A stretch of DNA of 64,000 bases. Source: Buttiauxella agrestis (GTDB lineage: Bacteria > Pseudomonadota > Gammaproteobacteria > Enterobacterales > Enterobacteriaceae). The DNA is taken from positions 584,763-648,762 of the forward strand of contig NZ_UIGI01000001.1 of assembly GCF_900446255.1 (NCBI RefSeq), in the 5' to 3' direction. This document shows positions 41,423 to 52,783 of this stretch, piece after piece (within the stretch, counting starts at the first letter, position 1; each line of letters opens with the position of its first letter). The notes under the pieces are model-generated. The model was not told the origin of the DNA, ran no database searches, and worked only from the letters and a program-made list of their open reading frames with translations. A program made the translations under genes and the position numbers.

Positions 41423-41834
41423 CTTGAGCCAGGCATACGCCATTGAACTTCGCAGCCATGCTTTCCCATGGAGTGAAAAGACCTTCGCCAGTAATGAAGG
41501 TGAGCGCTATTTAAATTTACGTCTCGACGTAGATGGCAAGATGGCGGCGTTTGCGGTGACGCAAGTCGTACTGGATGAAGCGACGCTGTTTAATATTGCG
41601 GTCGATCCTGATTTTCAACGTCAGGGTTTGGGCCGCCAGTTGCTGGAGCATTTAATCAGCGAACTGGAAAAGCGAGATGTGTTTACCCTCTGGCTTGAAG
41701 TGCGCGCGTCGAACACGGCAGCGATAGCACTCTATGAGAGCCTGGGGTTTAACGAGGCGACGATTCGCCGTAACTACTACCCCACAAAAGAGGGTCGCGA
41801 AGATGCCATCATCATGGCATTACCGTTAGGCTAA
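41391..41834 (+). CDS. rimI: Ribosomal protein bS18 N-acetyltransferase RimI
   Basis: GNAT enzyme that acetylates the N-terminal alanine of ribosomal protein S18. The 147-residue product has the acetyl-CoA motif VDPDFQRQGLGRQLLEHL and the C-terminal YESLGFNEATIRRNYYPTKEGREDAIIMAL, nearly identical to E. coli RimI (148 aa). The frame is open upstream, but the ATG at 41391 (MKTISSL) fits the family. It starts inside holD. Confidence 0.95.
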   Translation: MKTISSLTTSDLSQAYAIELRSHAFPWSEKTFASNEGERYLNLRLDVDGKMAAFAVTQVVLDEATLFNIAVDPDFQRQGLGRQLLEHLISELEKRDVFTLWLEVRASNTAAIALYESLGFNEATIRRNYYPTKEGREDAIIMALPLG

Positions 41835-41852
41835 TTTGAAAAAGGTGTGTTG

Positions 41853-42530
41853 ATGAACTGGGACTGGATTTTATTTGATGCTGACGAAACGTTATTTACC
41901 TTCGACGCTTTCGGCGGCCTACAGCGGATGTTTCTTGATTACAGCGTGACGTTTACCGCTGAAGATTTCCAGGATTACCAGGCTGTTAACAAACCTTTGT
42001 GGGTCGATTATCAGAACGGTGCCATAAGCGCCCTTCATTTGCAGCATCAGCGTTTTCAGGGTTGGTCGGAAAGATTGGCGGTGCCTGCGGGCGATCTGAA
42101 TGCCGCTTTCCTCAACGCGATGGCTGAGATTTGTGTGCCATTGCCTGGTGCGGTGTCTTTGCTTAATGCCCTAAAAGATAAAGTAAAAATAGGCATTATC
42201 ACCAACGGCTTTACGGCGTTGCAGCAAATTCGACTTGAGCGTACCGGCCTGCGGGATTACTTCGATTTGTTGGTAATTTCCGAACAAGTGGGTGTCGCAA
42301 AACCCGATCGTAAAATTTTTGACTATACCTTTGAGCAAATGGGCCATCCGCCGCGCGATCGCGTCATGATGGTGGGTGATACCGCAGAATCAGATATTTT
42401 GGGTGGTATGAACGCAGGAATTGCCACCTGCTGGCTCAACGCCCACGGACGAAGCTTGCCAGAAGGCATCACGCCGACCTGGGAAGTGGCCTCACTAAGT
42501 GAACTGGAGCGATTGTTGTGTAATTCATAA
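41853..42530 (+). CDS. yjjG: Pyrimidine 5'-nucleotidase YjjG
   Basis: HAD-superfamily phosphatase that dephosphorylates non-canonical and normal pyrimidine nucleotides, a house-cleaning role. The 225 residues equal E. coli YjjG. HAD motifs: FDADETLF (nucleophile), ITNGF, and [11 protein letters not shown] with [13 protein letters not shown]. The ATG at 41853 is chosen; a GTG two codons upstream overlaps the AAAGGTG ribosome binding site. Confidence 0.95.
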   Translation: MNWDWILFDADETLFTFDAFGGLQRMFLDYSVTFTAEDFQDYQAVNKPLWVDYQNGAISALHLQHQRFQGWSERLAVPAGDLNAAFLNAMAEICVPLPGAVSLLNALKDKVKIGIITNGFTALQQIRLERTGLRDYFDLLVISEQVGVAKPDRKIFDYTFEQMGHPPRDRVMMVGDTAESDILGGMNAGIATCWLNAHGRSLPEGITPTWEVASLSELERLLCNS

Positions 42531-42651
42531 TTGCATCAACCCTTGGGTACAACGCCGATTGTTAAACCTGACCTGATAGGTAAAATAGCCGCCAGGTAAT
42601 GTTCATTTGTCGCGCAGCTTTGCCTGTGCGCAATTCACAGAAGATTCTATT

Positions 42652-44241
42652 ATGACTTTGTCTCCTTTTTTGCAAGAAGTGGGGAAACGCCGCACTTTTG
42701 CGATCATTTCTCACCCCGATGCCGGTAAAACGACCATCACTGAAAAAGTGTTGCTGTTCGGACAGGCCATTCAAACCGCAGGTACGGTAAAAGGCCGTGG
42801 TTCCAGCCAGCATGCAAAATCTGACTGGATGGAAATGGAAAAGCAGCGTGGTATTTCGATTACCACCTCGGTGATGCAATTCCCGTATCGCGACAGCCTG
42901 GTTAACCTGCTCGATACCCCAGGGCACGAAGACTTCTCCGAAGATACGTATCGTACTCTGACCGCCGTTGACTGCTGTTTGATGGTTATCGACGCCGCGA
43001 AAGGTGTAGAAGATCGTACCCGTAAGCTGATGGAAGTTACCCGTCTGCGTGATACGCCAATCCTCACCTTTATGAACAAACTCGACCGCGATATCCGCGA
43101 TCCGATGGAAGTGATGGATGAAGTTGAACGTGAGCTGAAAATCGCCTGTTCACCGATCACATGGCCTATCGGTTGTGGCAAATTGTTCAAAGGCGTTTAT
43201 CACCTTTATAAAGACGAAACCTATCTCTACCAGACCGGTAAAGGCCACACCATCCAGGAAGTGCGCATTGTTAAAGGGTTAGACAACCCTGAGCTGGACG
43301 CGGCTGTAGGTGAAGATCTGGCGGCGCAACTGCGTGACGAGCTGGAACTGGTTCAGGGTGCTTCTCACGAATTTGACCGCGAGTTGTTCCTGGAAGGCGA
43401 ACTGACCCCAGTCTTCTTCGGTACTGCATTGGGTAACTTTGGTGTTGACCATATGCTCGATGGCCTGGTTGAGTGGGCGCCTGCGCCAATGCCGCGTAAA
43501 ACTGATACGCGTGTTGTGGAAGCGGCGGAAGATAAGTTCACCGGTTTTGTGTTTAAGATTCAGGCCAACATGGACCCGAAACACCGTGACCGCGTTGCGT
43601 TTATGCGTGTGGTTTCCGGTAAATACGAAAAAGGCATGAAACTGCGCCAGGTTCGTACCGGCAAAGATGTGGTGATTTCTGACGCGCTGACCTTTATGGC
43701 TGGTGACCGTTCGCACGTTGAAGAAGCCTTCCCGGGCGATATCATCGGCTTGCATAACCACGGCACCATCCAGATTGGCGATACCTTCACCCAGGGCGAG
43801 ATGATGAAGTTCACCGGCATTCCGAACTTCGCACCGGAACTGTTCCGTCGTATTCGTCTGCGTGATCCATTGAAACAGAAACAGTTGCTCAAAGGTCTGG
43901 TGCAGCTTTCTGAAGAAGGCGCGGTTCAGGTGTTCCGCCCAATCGCTAACAACGATCTGATTGTTGGTGCGGTCGGTGTGCTTCAGTTTGACGTCGTTGT
44001 GGCGCGCCTGAAAAGCGAATACAACGTGGAAGCGATTTACGAGTCCGTAAACGTTTCGACGGCGCGTTGGGTGGAAAGCACTGACGTGAAGAAGTTTGAA
44101 GAATTCAAACGGAAAAACGAAATGCAGTTGGCGCTTGATGGTGGCGATAACCTCGCTTATATCGCTCCTACCATGGTCAACCTGAACCTGACGCAAGATC
44201 GTTACCCGGAAGTAACGTTCCGTAAAACTCGCGAGCACTAA
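42652..44241 (+). CDS. prfC: Peptide chain release factor 3 (RF3)
   Basis: Translational GTPase that removes RF1/RF2 from the ribosome after termination. The 529 residues equal E. coli RF3. G-domain motifs: [10 protein letters not shown] (G1), [12 protein letters not shown] (G3) and MNKLDRD (G4); domain II/III stretches such as [20 protein letters not shown] follow. The ATG at 42652 is used; the upstream in-frame start at 42607 lies in the leader. The Shine-Dalgarno sequence is weak. Confidence 0.97.
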   Translation: MTLSPFLQEVGKRRTFAIISHPDAGKTTITEKVLLFGQAIQTAGTVKGRGSSQHAKSDWMEMEKQRGISITTSVMQFPYRDSLVNLLDTPGHEDFSEDTYRTLTAVDCCLMVIDAAKGVEDRTRKLMEVTRLRDTPILTFMNKLDRDIRDPMEVMDEVERELKIACSPITWPIGCGKLFKGVYHLYKDETYLYQTGKGHTIQEVRIVKGLDNPELDAAVGEDLAAQLRDELELVQGASHEFDRELFLEGELTPVFFGTALGNFGVDHMLDGLVEWAPAPMPRKTDTRVVEAAEDKFTGFVFKIQANMDPKHRDRVAFMRVVSGKYEKGMKLRQVRTGKDVVISDALTFMAGDRSHVEEAFPGDIIGLHNHGTIQIGDTFTQGEMMKFTGIPNFAPELFRRIRLRDPLKQKQLLKGLVQLSEEGAVQVFRPIANNDLIVGAVGVLQFDVVVARLKSEYNVEAIYESVNVSTARWVESTDVKKFEEFKRKNEMQLALDGGDNLAYIAPTMVNLNLTQDRYPEVTFRKTREH

Positions 44242-44583
44242 TCGTCTCTCAGGGCGCGGCAGTCGTCGCGTCCTGCTACTTTTCCCGTCTTATTAATCCC
44301 TTACGGATTGTTCTTAATTTCCTGCATTTTCCTTACGTTCCTCCATTCGCACCATGCAAATCTGTGATTGTTGTCTATATTTAACAAACCAGTGACAAAT
44401 TGGTTGGTCGAATATGCCATGTAAACGAAGCTTTCTGGCGGGTTCCTCCACTCTAATTTTTATTGGCGTTATTAAAAACTGAACGGAAAATTTTTGGGCC
44501 GTAACACTTGGCCTGATGTTTAAGGAAAGCCGTTACGTTAAGGCTTGTGCTCAAATTGTGAGCAAAACTATAGGAATTAATCG
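44242..44583. promoter_or_regulatory. prfC-osmY intergenic region
   Basis: This 342-bp stretch has no gene. It holds the osmY promoter area. Near osmY, GCTCAAATTGTGAGC (about 44552-44566) is a short inverted repeat within TTGTGCTCAAATTGTGAGCA, reminiscent of a CRP-type site. E. coli osmY is transcribed by sigma-S and modulated by CRP, Lrp and IHF; the exact -10 element here is not clear. No strong prfC terminator is apparent. Confidence 0.4.
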
Positions 44584-45201
44584 ATGACTATGACTACGAC
44601 TAAGATTTCTAAAACTCTGTTAGCTGTTGTTCTTGGCTCTGTTCTGGCAAGCGGTAGCGCTTTAGCAGAAGACAAGATGCTTAACAAAACCGAATCGACA
44701 GCGGACACAGCAGGCGAAAAAATTGATAGCTCCGTAAAAGACGTCGGTAATTTCATGGATGACAGCGCAATCACCGCCAAAGTGAAAGCCGCCCTTGTCG
44801 ATCACGAAGATATCAAAAGTACTGACATCTCAGTGAAAACTGACAAAAAAGTGGTGACGTTAAGTGGATTTGTAGAAAGCCAGGCTCAGGCTGAGCAGGC
44901 AGTTACCGTTGCAAAAGGTGTGGAAGGCGTGTCTTCCGTAAGCGACAAACTGCATGTGCGTAATGGCGCTGACAAATCTGTAAGCGGTTATGCAGGTGAT
45001 ACTGCAACCACCAGTGAAATCAAAGCTAAACTTTTAGCAGATGACATCGTCCCTTCACGTAATGTGAAAGTGGAAACCACTGAAGGTGTTGTTCAGCTAT
45101 CCGGTACTGTCGAATCGAATGCACAGGCTGCACGTGCTGAGAGTATCGCTAAAGCTGTTGATGGCGTGAAAAGCGTCAAAAACGACCTGAAAGTGAAGTA
45201 A
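44584..45201 (+). CDS. osmY: Osmotically induced periplasmic protein OsmY
   Basis: Stress-induced periplasmic chaperone-like protein of 205 residues (E. coli 201). A signal peptide is likely cleaved after residue 28 (GSALA|EDK). Two BON domains follow: about 58-126 ([21 protein letters not shown] to VSDKLHVR) and about 137-205 ([20 protein letters not shown] to VKNDLKVK). BON domains bind phospholipid surfaces. In E. coli it is a marker of sigma-S-dependent and hyperosmotic induction. Confidence 0.96.
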   Translation: MTMTTTKISKTLLAVVLGSVLASGSALAEDKMLNKTESTADTAGEKIDSSVKDVGNFMDDSAITAKVKAALVDHEDIKSTDISVKTDKKVVTLSGFVESQAQAEQAVTVAKGVEGVSSVSDKLHVRNGADKSVSGYAGDTATTSEIKAKLLADDIVPSRNVKVETTEGVVQLSGTVESNAQAARAESIAKAVDGVKSVKNDLKVK

Positions 45202-45342
45202 TAGAAAGAGAGAAACTTTCTTCTCCGGTGATAACCACCGGGGAAGTAGGTCAGCAACATCGTTACTCAAATATCGCCAATGAGTGCGCATCTGGCACTC
45301 TTCCAGAAGCGATTCGGGTTCAATATGGTTAAGGAGAAGCTT

Positions 45343-45504
45343 ATGTTTCGTTGGGGCATTATTTTTCTGGTCATTGCGTTGATTGCAGCAGCACTGGGTT
45401 TTGGTACTCTCGCGGGTACTGCGGCAGGTGCAGCAAAAATTGTCTTCGTGGTAGGTATTATTCTGTTCCTGGTTAGCCTGTTTATGGGTCGAAAACGCCC
45501 ATAG
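45343..45504 (+). CDS. ytjA: DUF1328 small membrane protein YtjA
   Basis: Protein of 53 residues, [20 protein letters not shown] onward, with two hydrophobic helices and a basic end (GRKRP); matches E. coli YtjA in length and sequence. AAGGAGAAGCTT immediately precedes the ATG, deciding this start over the open frame that begins at 45280. Function unknown; often co-expressed with osmY under stress in related bacteria. Confidence 0.92.
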   Translation: MFRWGIIFLVIALIAAALGFGTLAGTAAGAAKIVFVVGIILFLVSLFMGRKRP

Positions 45505-45540
45505 CAATATTTACGTGCTATAACCATTAGAGACAGACCA

Positions 45541-45577
45541 GAGAGCCAGTCTATTTAGACTGGCTCTCGCGTTTTTT
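45541..45577 (+). terminator. Terminator of ytjA
   Basis: A perfect 12-bp stem, GAGAGCCAGTCT (45541-45552) with AGACTGGCTCTC (45557-45568), 4-base loop, then GCGTTTTTT. A textbook rho-independent terminator. Confidence 0.92.
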
Positions 45578-45636
45578 AGCGACTAACAAATAACCAATAT
45601 CTAATTATAAATATCCTTTAGATTAAGGAAAGCAGG

Positions 45637-46710
45637 GTGGGACAAAGAATACCCGTAACGCTCGGCAACATTGCGCCGCTTGCGTCAAAAGCGTTTCGTC
45701 CCGGAAAACTCGCCATTGTTTGCGAAGGCGGCGGGCAGCGTGGGATATTTACAGCCGGCGTGCTGGATGAGTTTATGCGCGCTAACTTCAACCCGTTCGA
45801 TCTCTTCTTAGGCACCTCTGCGGGTGCACAAAATCTCTCAGCTTACGTTTGCCACCAGCCGGGTTACGCCCGCAGAGTGATCACCCGTTTTACAACCACA
45901 CGTGAATTTTTTGATCCGCTGCGTTTTGTGCGTGGGGGTCATCTCATCGATCTCGACTGGCTGGTGGAATCCACTTCAGCAAAAATTCCGCTCTCGATGG
46001 GCACGGCGGAAAAAATGTTTGAGTCTGGCAAAGCGTTCTACATGTGTGCTTGCCGCAGCGATGACTACACGCCGGGATATTTTTTGCCGGACAGCGGCAC
46101 GTGGCTGAATCTCCTGAAAGCCTCAAGTGCGATTCCTGGTTTTTACCGCACGGGCGTAGAAATTGATGGTATTGGCTATCAGGATGGCGGAATCAGCGAT
46201 GCGATCCCGGTGAGAGAAGCGGTGCGTTTAGGTGCCGATACGCTGGTGGTGATTCGTACCGTACCTTCGCAAATGTATTACACGCCTGAATGGTTTAAAC
46301 GTATGGAGCGCTGGCTTGGTGACAGCAGCCTGCAACCGTTGCTCAACCTGGTGCATCACCATGAAGCCAGCTATCGCGAAATACAGAACTTCATCGAAAA
46401 ACCACCGGGAAATCTGCGCATTTTTGAAATTTACCCGCCGAAACCGTTGATGAGTTCTGCATTGGGCAGCCGATTACCGGCGCTGAATACCGACTATAAA
46501 ACCGGGCGTTTGTGCGGACGTTACTTCCTCGCAACCGTCGGGAAATTGCTCACGGATCAGCCGCCAATTAAGCGCCACCTTCCGCGTATTGTGGTTCCGG
46601 GGCCGGTGGTCGTTCCGCATACTGTGGTCACTCAGGAGCCATTGTCTAAAGCGGTGCTTGAAACGCCAGAAGCCAACGACGCCACTTTCAACAACGAGGA
46701 TACGGCGTGA
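45637..46710 (+). CDS. yjjU: Patatin-like phospholipase family protein YjjU
   Basis: Putative lipid acyl hydrolase of 357 residues, equal to E. coli YjjU. The oxyanion motif CEGGGQRGIFTAGVLD and the nucleophile serine in LGTSAGAQN form the patatin active site, with the aspartate of the dyad in YQDGGISDAIPV. Starts with GTG at 45637 after AAGGAAAGCAGG. Its stop overlaps the start of yjjV. Physiological substrate is not established. Confidence 0.94.
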   Translation: MGQRIPVTLGNIAPLASKAFRPGKLAIVCEGGGQRGIFTAGVLDEFMRANFNPFDLFLGTSAGAQNLSAYVCHQPGYARRVITRFTTTREFFDPLRFVRGGHLIDLDWLVESTSAKIPLSMGTAEKMFESGKAFYMCACRSDDYTPGYFLPDSGTWLNLLKASSAIPGFYRTGVEIDGIGYQDGGISDAIPVREAVRLGADTLVVIRTVPSQMYYTPEWFKRMERWLGDSSLQPLLNLVHHHEASYREIQNFIEKPPGNLRIFEIYPPKPLMSSALGSRLPALNTDYKTGRLCGRYFLATVGKLLTDQPPIKRHLPRIVVPGPVVVPHTVVTQEPLSKAVLETPEANDATFNNEDTA

Positions 46711-47486
46711 CAATGACCTTTTACGATACCCATTGTCACTTCGACTTCCCGCCGTTTAGCGATGATGAAGCCAACAGCATTTCTCTTGCCGCGCAAGCGG
46801 GCGTAACAAAAATCATTGTTCCGGCAATCGAAGCCGATCGGTTTAGTACGGTGCTGGCGCTGGCAGACAACTACCCGGCGCTCTATGCCGCAGTGGGTTT
46901 GCATCCGATTGTGATTCACAAACATCAGGATGCGTCGCTGGCTTTACTCGAACATCACCTGCAACAACGGCCACCCAAACTGGTCGCCATCGGTGAGATG
47001 GGGCTTGATCTGTATATGGAAAATCCGCTTTTTGAAAAACAAGAAGCGATACTGGATGCACAGCTAAAACTGGCAAAACGTTATGATTTGCCTGTCATTC
47101 TCCACTCTCGTCGTACGCACGACAAACTTGCCGCGCATTTAAAACGCCATAATTTACCGCACACCGGTGTGATACATGGTTTCTCGGGCAGCCTGCAACA
47201 GGCCGAGCGTTTTGTGGCGATGGGTTACAAAATAGGTGTGGGTGGAACGATCACTTACCCGCGCGCCAGCAAAACGCGCGATGTTATGTCACGCTTACCT
47301 CTTAGCGCTCTGGTGCTGGAAACGGATGCACCCGATATGCCGCTTAACGGCTGGCAGGGGCAACCTAATCGTCCGGAACGAATTGCCGACGTTTTTCAGA
47401 CGCTTTGTTCATTGCGTTCAGAACCTCCCGAAGTTATCGCGAACGCGATCATTCATAACTCCGATGAATTATTCAAATTGAAATAG
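46707..47486 (+). CDS. yjjV: TatD-family metal-dependent hydrolase YjjV
   Basis: Deoxyribonuclease/deacylase-like amidohydrolase of 259 residues, equal to E. coli YjjV. Metal ligands: DTHCHFDFPPF, the glutamate in AIGEMGLDLY, the histidine in VILHSRRTHDK, VIHGFSGS and ETDAPDMPLNG. The GTG at 46707 overlaps the yjjU stop and follows GAGGA; an ATG two codons later is the alternative. In E. coli yjjW and yjjI follow; here they are missing and a nucleoside transporter is present. Confidence 0.93.
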   Translation: MTMTFYDTHCHFDFPPFSDDEANSISLAAQAGVTKIIVPAIEADRFSTVLALADNYPALYAAVGLHPIVIHKHQDASLALLEHHLQQRPPKLVAIGEMGLDLYMENPLFEKQEAILDAQLKLAKRYDLPVILHSRRTHDKLAAHLKRHNLPHTGVIHGFSGSLQQAERFVAMGYKIGVGGTITYPRASKTRDVMSRLPLSALVLETDAPDMPLNGWQGQPNRPERIADVFQTLCSLRSEPPEVIANAIIHNSDELFKLK

Positions 47487-47495
47487 TCAGTAACA

Positions 47496-47517
47496 AAATG
47501 TGACGTAGCTCACTTTA
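47496..47517 (+). promoter_or_regulatory. CRP site upstream of the nucleoside transporter gene
   Basis: AAATGTGACGTAGCTCACTT fits the CRP consensus TGTGA-N6-TCACA with nine of ten core bases. It lies about 80 bp ahead of a TATAAT box (47587-47592). Catabolite control by CRP, with CytR between tandem sites, is usual for E. coli nupC and deo genes; a weaker TGTGA half-site lies near 47532. Confidence 0.8.
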
Positions 47518-47652
47518 TAAGATAAACGTTTCTGTGAATGTCTATAAATACGTGATTGCCATTCCATTTCTTGGCCTCCCTGCCGCTATAATCCCGCCCG
47601 CTAAGGGCTTTTAGATCACTTTCCTTTTTCAACTTATACACAGGGATTCTGT

Positions 47653-48930
47653 ATGCAACTACTCATGGGATTGATCGGCATGATCGTTCTGCTGCTGATC
47701 GCCGTTTTACTTTCCAGTAATCGCAAAGCGATTAATCTCCGCACTGTTATTGGCGCCTGGATCATTCAAGTCGGTATCGGGGCCTTAATCCTGTATGTTC
47801 CGGTTGGTCGTAAAGTGCTGTTGGCCATGTCCGAAGGGGTGGCGAACGTTATCGGTTACGGTAACGCGGGTATCTCTTTCCTGTTTGGCGGACTGGTTTC
47901 GGACAAAATGTTCGAAGTCTTTGGCGGCGGTGGCTTTGTCTTTGCATTGCGCGTTCTGCCAATTATCGTCTTCTTCTCCTCACTGATTGCTGTGTTGTAT
48001 TACCTGGGCATCATGCAGTTAGTTATTCGTGTTCTGGGCGGCGGCCTGCGTAAGGTTCTGAAAACCTCTCGCACCGAATCTTTGTCCGCAACTGCAAACA
48101 TCTTTGTGGGCCAGACCGAAGCTCCGCTGGTGGTTCGTCCGTATATCGCGACCATGACGCGTTCAGAATTGTTCGCAGTCATGTGTGGTGGTCTGGCATC
48201 TGTTGCAGGTTCTGTTCTGGCGGGTTACGCGCAAATGGGCGTTCCACTTGAATACCTGATTGCCGCGTCATTCATGGCGGCACCTGGCGGCTTGCTGTTC
48301 GCTAAAATCATCCTGCCTGAAACTGAAACGCCAAACGATGCGCCTGAACTGGAATCGATGAAAAACGATCCGGATCGCCCGGCAAACGTGCTGGATGCAG
48401 CGGCATCAGGTGCGGCGTCAGGTATGCAACTGGCCCTGAACGTGGGCGCAATGTTGCTGGCGTTTGTGGCATTGATTGCGCTGCTCAACGGCATGCTTTC
48501 TGGCATTGGCGGCTGGTTCAACTACCCGCAGTTATCAATGGAATTGATTCTGGGTTGGGTGTTCTCACCGCTGGCGTGGGTTGTCGGTGTTCCGTGGAGC
48601 GAAGCGAATGTTGCGGGTTCCTTCATCGGTCAGAAACTTATCATCAACGAATTTGTTGCGTATCTGAACTTCGGTGAATACCTGAAAGATGATGCAACCG
48701 TTGCGGCAGCTGGCCTGCAAGTTCTGTCAGATCACACCAAAGCAATTATTTCCTTCGCACTGTGTGGCTTTGCTAACCTTTCTTCTATCGCCATTCTGAT
48801 TGGTGGCCTGGGAAGCATGGCGCCAAACCGTCGTCATGAAATCGCGCAGTTGGGTCTGAAAGCGGTCGCCGCAGGTACGTTGTCTAACCTGATGAGTGCA
48901 ACCATTGCCGGGGTCTTCCTGTCACTATAA
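47653..48930 (+). CDS. Concentrative nucleoside transporter, NupC/NupX family
   Basis: Inner-membrane nucleoside:cation symporter (CNT family) of 425 residues. Conserved stretches include [55 protein letters not shown] (within about 150-195) and [15 protein letters not shown]. It resembles NupX/YeiM-type proteins more than NupC by length and sequence. Its place directly before deoC, with CRP and DeoR sites around it, implies it brings in the deoxynucleosides that deoCABD degrade. In E. coli yjjW-yjjI occupy this position. Confidence 0.9.
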   Translation: MQLLMGLIGMIVLLLIAVLLSSNRKAINLRTVIGAWIIQVGIGALILYVPVGRKVLLAMSEGVANVIGYGNAGISFLFGGLVSDKMFEVFGGGGFVFALRVLPIIVFFSSLIAVLYYLGIMQLVIRVLGGGLRKVLKTSRTESLSATANIFVGQTEAPLVVRPYIATMTRSELFAVMCGGLASVAGSVLAGYAQMGVPLEYLIAASFMAAPGGLLFAKIILPETETPNDAPELESMKNDPDRPANVLDAAASGAASGMQLALNVGAMLLAFVALIALLNGMLSGIGGWFNYPQLSMELILGWVFSPLAWVVGVPWSEANVAGSFIGQKLIINEFVAYLNFGEYLKDDATVAAAGLQVLSDHTKAIISFALCGFANLSSIAILIGGLGSMAPNRRHEIAQLGLKAVAAGTLSNLMSATIAGVFLSL

Positions 48931-48938
48931 AACGGCGA

Positions 48939-48954
48939 TGTTAAAATTATAACA
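48939..48954. promoter_or_regulatory. DeoR operator (upstream copy)
   Basis: TGTTAAAATTATAACA is a near-perfect match to the 16-bp DeoR palindrome TGTTAGAATTCTAACA. It starts nine bases after the stop codon of the nucleoside transporter gene and 176 bp upstream of the second operator, a spacing that would allow DeoR looping. Confidence 0.85.
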
Positions 48955-48967
48955 TCCCTGTGAAATC

Positions 48968-49004
48968 AATGGCTGACGCTTGCGTCGGCCATTTTTTATT
49001 TTTG
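48968..49004 (+). terminator. Terminator of the nucleoside transporter gene
   Basis: AATGGCTGACG (48968-48978) pairs with CGTCGGCCATT (48983-48993), one G-U, 4-base loop, followed by TTTTATTTTTG. It separates the transporter transcript from deoCABD. Confidence 0.88.
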
Positions 49005-49076
49005 AACGGCATTTTTACGTTATCCAACGTTGTTAAATCACATATACTGTAGAAAGCATGTAATTACATCTTTGGC

Positions 49077-49098
49077 TTTTGTGATGCTATACACAAAA
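49077..49098 (+). promoter_or_regulatory. CRP site upstream of deoC
   Basis: TTTTGTGATGCTATACACAAAA contains TGTGA-N6-ACACA, a good CRP match. It lies 17 bp before the second DeoR operator, resembling the deoP2 layout of E. coli where CRP and CytR act together. Confidence 0.7.
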
Positions 49099-49114
49099 CC
49101 ATCAGGACTGTGAA

Positions 49115-49130
49115 TGTTATAATTATAACA
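49115..49130. promoter_or_regulatory. DeoR operator (promoter-proximal copy)
   Basis: TGTTATAATTATAACA is a perfect 16-bp palindrome of the DeoR class, ending 36 bp before the deoC ATG. The TATAAT inside it could also serve as the -10 element, so bound DeoR would directly cover the promoter. Confidence 0.85.
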
Positions 49131-49166
49131 TCGCAACTGATTCTATATCTTTTGTTGGAGAGTGTT

Positions 49167-49946
49167 ATGACCGATTTAACTGCAAGCAGCTTGCGCGCCC
49201 TGAAATTGATGGACCTGACTACCCTGAATGACGATGACACCAATGAAAAAGTGATCGCACTTTGCCATCAGGCCAAAACAGCGGTGGGTAATACTGCGGC
49301 GATTTGTATTTATCCGCGCTTCATTCCCATCGCGCGTAAAACTCTGAATGCACAGGGTACGCCTGATATCCGTATTGCTACCGTCACCAACTTCCCGCAT
49401 GGCAACGATGATATCGAAATCGCCCTGGCGGAAACTCGTGCGGCTATCGCTTACGGTGCGGATGAAGTTGACGTTGTGTTCCCGTACCGTGCGTTGATTG
49501 CCGGTAACGAGCAAGTTGGTTTTGAGCTGGTGAAAGCCTGCAAAGAAGCTTGCGCGGCGGCGAACGTTCTGCTGAAAGTGATCATCGAAACCGGTGAGCT
49601 GAAAGAAGAAGCACTGATTCGTAAAGCATCTGAAATCTCTATCAAAGCTGGCGCGGATTTCATCAAAACTTCTACCGGTAAAGTACCTGTCAACGCTACA
49701 CCAGAAAGCGCTCGCATCATGATGGAAGTGATTCGTGATATGGGCGTTGAGAAAACGGTTGGTTTCAAACCTGCGGGCGGTGTGCGCACTGCTGAAGATG
49801 CAGCACTGTTCCTGTCAATTGCAGACGATCTGTTTGGTGCTGACTGGGCGGATTCCCGTCACTACCGCTTTGGCGCATCCAGCCTGCTCGCGAGCCTGTT
49901 AAATGCTCTGGGTCACGGCGACGGCAAAAGCGCTAGCGGCTACTAA
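49167..49946 (+). CDS. deoC: Deoxyribose-phosphate aldolase DeoC
   Basis: Class I aldolase that splits 2-deoxyribose 5-phosphate into acetaldehyde and glyceraldehyde 3-phosphate. The 259 residues equal E. coli DeoC. The Schiff-base lysine lies in [12 protein letters not shown], with the second active-site lysine in [12 protein letters not shown]. The ATG at 49167 follows TTGGAGAGTGTT; upstream in-frame codons overlap the DeoR operator. First gene of deoCABD. Confidence 0.97.
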   Translation: MTDLTASSLRALKLMDLTTLNDDDTNEKVIALCHQAKTAVGNTAAICIYPRFIPIARKTLNAQGTPDIRIATVTNFPHGNDDIEIALAETRAAIAYGADEVDVVFPYRALIAGNEQVGFELVKACKEACAAANVLLKVIIETGELKEEALIRKASEISIKAGADFIKTSTGKVPVNATPESARIMMEVIRDMGVEKTVGFKPAGGVRTAEDAALFLSIADDLFGADWADSRHYRFGASSLLASLLNALGHGDGKSASGY

Positions 49947-49956
49947 TCTCTTCCTT

Positions 49957-49977
49957 TGCGGCGGTTTCCCCGCCGCA
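49957..49977 (+). other. Hairpin between deoC and deoA
   Basis: TGCGGCGG (49957-49964) pairs with CCGCCGCA (49970-49977), 5-base loop, followed only by TTTC. It is a stable intercistronic hairpin that may stabilise the deoC message or attenuate deoA. Confidence 0.5.
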
Positions 49978-50005
49978 TTTCACCTGATGAACTCAGGGGG
50001 TTACC

Positions 50006-51325
50006 TTGTTCCTCGCTCAAGAAATTATTCGTAAAAAACGTGATGGTCATGCGCTTAGTGATGATGAAATTCGTTTCTTCATTAATGGTATTCGCGATAA
50101 CACCATCTCCGAAGGGCAAATTGCCGCACTGGCAATGACCATTTTCTTCCACGACATGACTATGCCAGAACGCGTATCACTGACCATGGCGATGCGAGAT
50201 TCAGGAACCGTGCTGGACTGGAAGAGCCTTAATCTGAACGGCCCAATCGTTGATAAACACTCAACGGGCGGCGTGGGTGATGTCACCTCTCTGATGCTTG
50301 GCCCAATGGTGGCGGCATGTGGCGGTTACATCCCAATGATTTCTGGCCGTGGTTTAGGCCATACCGGCGGTACGCTCGATAAACTCGAAGCAATCCCTGG
50401 CTTTGATATTTTCCCGGACGATAACCGTTTCCGCGACATCATCAAAAATGTCGGCGTAGCGATTATCGGCCAGACAAACTCGTTGGCACCGGCTGACAAA
50501 CGTTTCTACGCCACGCGTGACATTACCGCGACCGTAGATTCCATTCCGCTCATCACCGCATCGATTCTGGCGAAGAAACTTGCCGAAGGCCTGGATGCTC
50601 TGGTGATGGACGTGAAAGTCGGCAGCGGCGCATTTATGCCAACGTATGAGCTTTCTGAATTACTCGCCGAAGCGATTGTCGGCGTGGCGAACGGCGCGGG
50701 CGTGAAAACCACAGCGCTGCTGACCGACATGAACCAGGTGCTGGCCTCCAGCGCAGGGAATGCGGTTGAAGTTCGCGAAGCGGTGCAGTTCCTGACCGGT
50801 GAATACGTTAACCCGCGTCTGCATGAAGTCACCATGGCGTTGTGCGTGGAGATGCTACTTTCCGGCAATCTGGCAAAAGATGACGCCGAAGCACGCCAGA
50901 AACTGCAAGCAGTGCTCGATAATGGTAAAGCGGCTGAAGTCTTTGGTCGCATGGTTGCGGCGCAAAAAGGCCCGGCTGACTTCGTCGAAAACTATGCGAA
51001 ATATCTGCCAACTGCGGTACTGAGCAAAGCTGTTTATGCCGATCGCGCAGGTTTCGTGGGCGAAATGGACACCCGCGCGTTAGGCATGGCGGTGGTTTCT
51101 ATGGGCGGCGGTCGTCGTCAGGCATCTGACACCATCGATTACAGCGTGGGCTTCACTGATATGGCGCGTCTGGGCGACAGTGTGGATACCACTCGCCCGT
51201 TGGCCATTATTCACGCCGCAAGCGAAAACCAATGGCAGGAAGCCGCACGAGCGGTAAAAGCGGCAATCAAAGTGAACGATACACAGCCCGCAGAAACGCC
51301 AGTTGTATATCGCCGTATCAGCTAA
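50006..51325 (+). CDS. deoA: Thymidine phosphorylase DeoA
   Basis: Phosphorolyses thymidine and deoxyuridine to base and deoxyribose 1-phosphate. The 439-residue protein contains the family signature [16 protein letters not shown] and the phosphate-binding [10 protein letters not shown]. Starts with TTG at 50006 after CAGGGGG, the same unusual start codon as in E. coli deoA; no ATG fits the conserved N-terminus [20 protein letters not shown]. Confidence 0.96.
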   Translation: MFLAQEIIRKKRDGHALSDDEIRFFINGIRDNTISEGQIAALAMTIFFHDMTMPERVSLTMAMRDSGTVLDWKSLNLNGPIVDKHSTGGVGDVTSLMLGPMVAACGGYIPMISGRGLGHTGGTLDKLEAIPGFDIFPDDNRFRDIIKNVGVAIIGQTNSLAPADKRFYATRDITATVDSIPLITASILAKKLAEGLDALVMDVKVGSGAFMPTYELSELLAEAIVGVANGAGVKTTALLTDMNQVLASSAGNAVEVREAVQFLTGEYVNPRLHEVTMALCVEMLLSGNLAKDDAEARQKLQAVLDNGKAAEVFGRMVAAQKGPADFVENYAKYLPTAVLSKAVYADRAGFVGEMDTRALGMAVVSMGGGRRQASDTIDYSVGFTDMARLGDSVDTTRPLAIIHAASENQWQEAARAVKAAIKVNDTQPAETPVVYRRIS

Positions 51326-51354
51326 ATGCTGGCATACTGATCTGATCACTTTTT

Positions 51355-52622
<1,268 letters not shown>

Positions 52623-52651
52623 TCACTTAAATTTCAGGTGTTATCGTCGCA

Positions 52652-52737
52652 GCCAGATTGTGTTCGGACAGCGCGGAGCCACCGGAGCGTACACGTAGTA
52701 CGTGAGGATGGCGAGCACTGCCCGGACGCAAGCTGGC
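52652..52737. repeat. Long imperfect hairpin repeat between deoB and deoD
   Basis: The outer arm GCCAGATTGTGTTCGGACAG (52652-52671) faces a right arm ending GGACGCAAGCTGGC at 52737; within the 23-bp outer stem about 19 positions pair. The centre holds GTAC-ACGTA-GTAC. The whole forms an 86-nt hairpin in the deo transcript. Elements with a GAGCACTGCCC arm like this recur between genes in Klebsiella and Enterobacter, by recollection and not by search. It has no coding potential. Confidence 0.65.
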
Positions 52738-52783
52738 AAGTAAGATAGCCTGAGACATTGTTTAAAAAGAAAAGGATCTTAAG

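Noticed and set aside
43279-44238. 319-aa open frame on the minus strand across prfC
   Set aside because: Fully antisense to the conserved RF3 gene; the product is rich in His, Phe and Arg as expected of a shadow frame, and no start signal is present.
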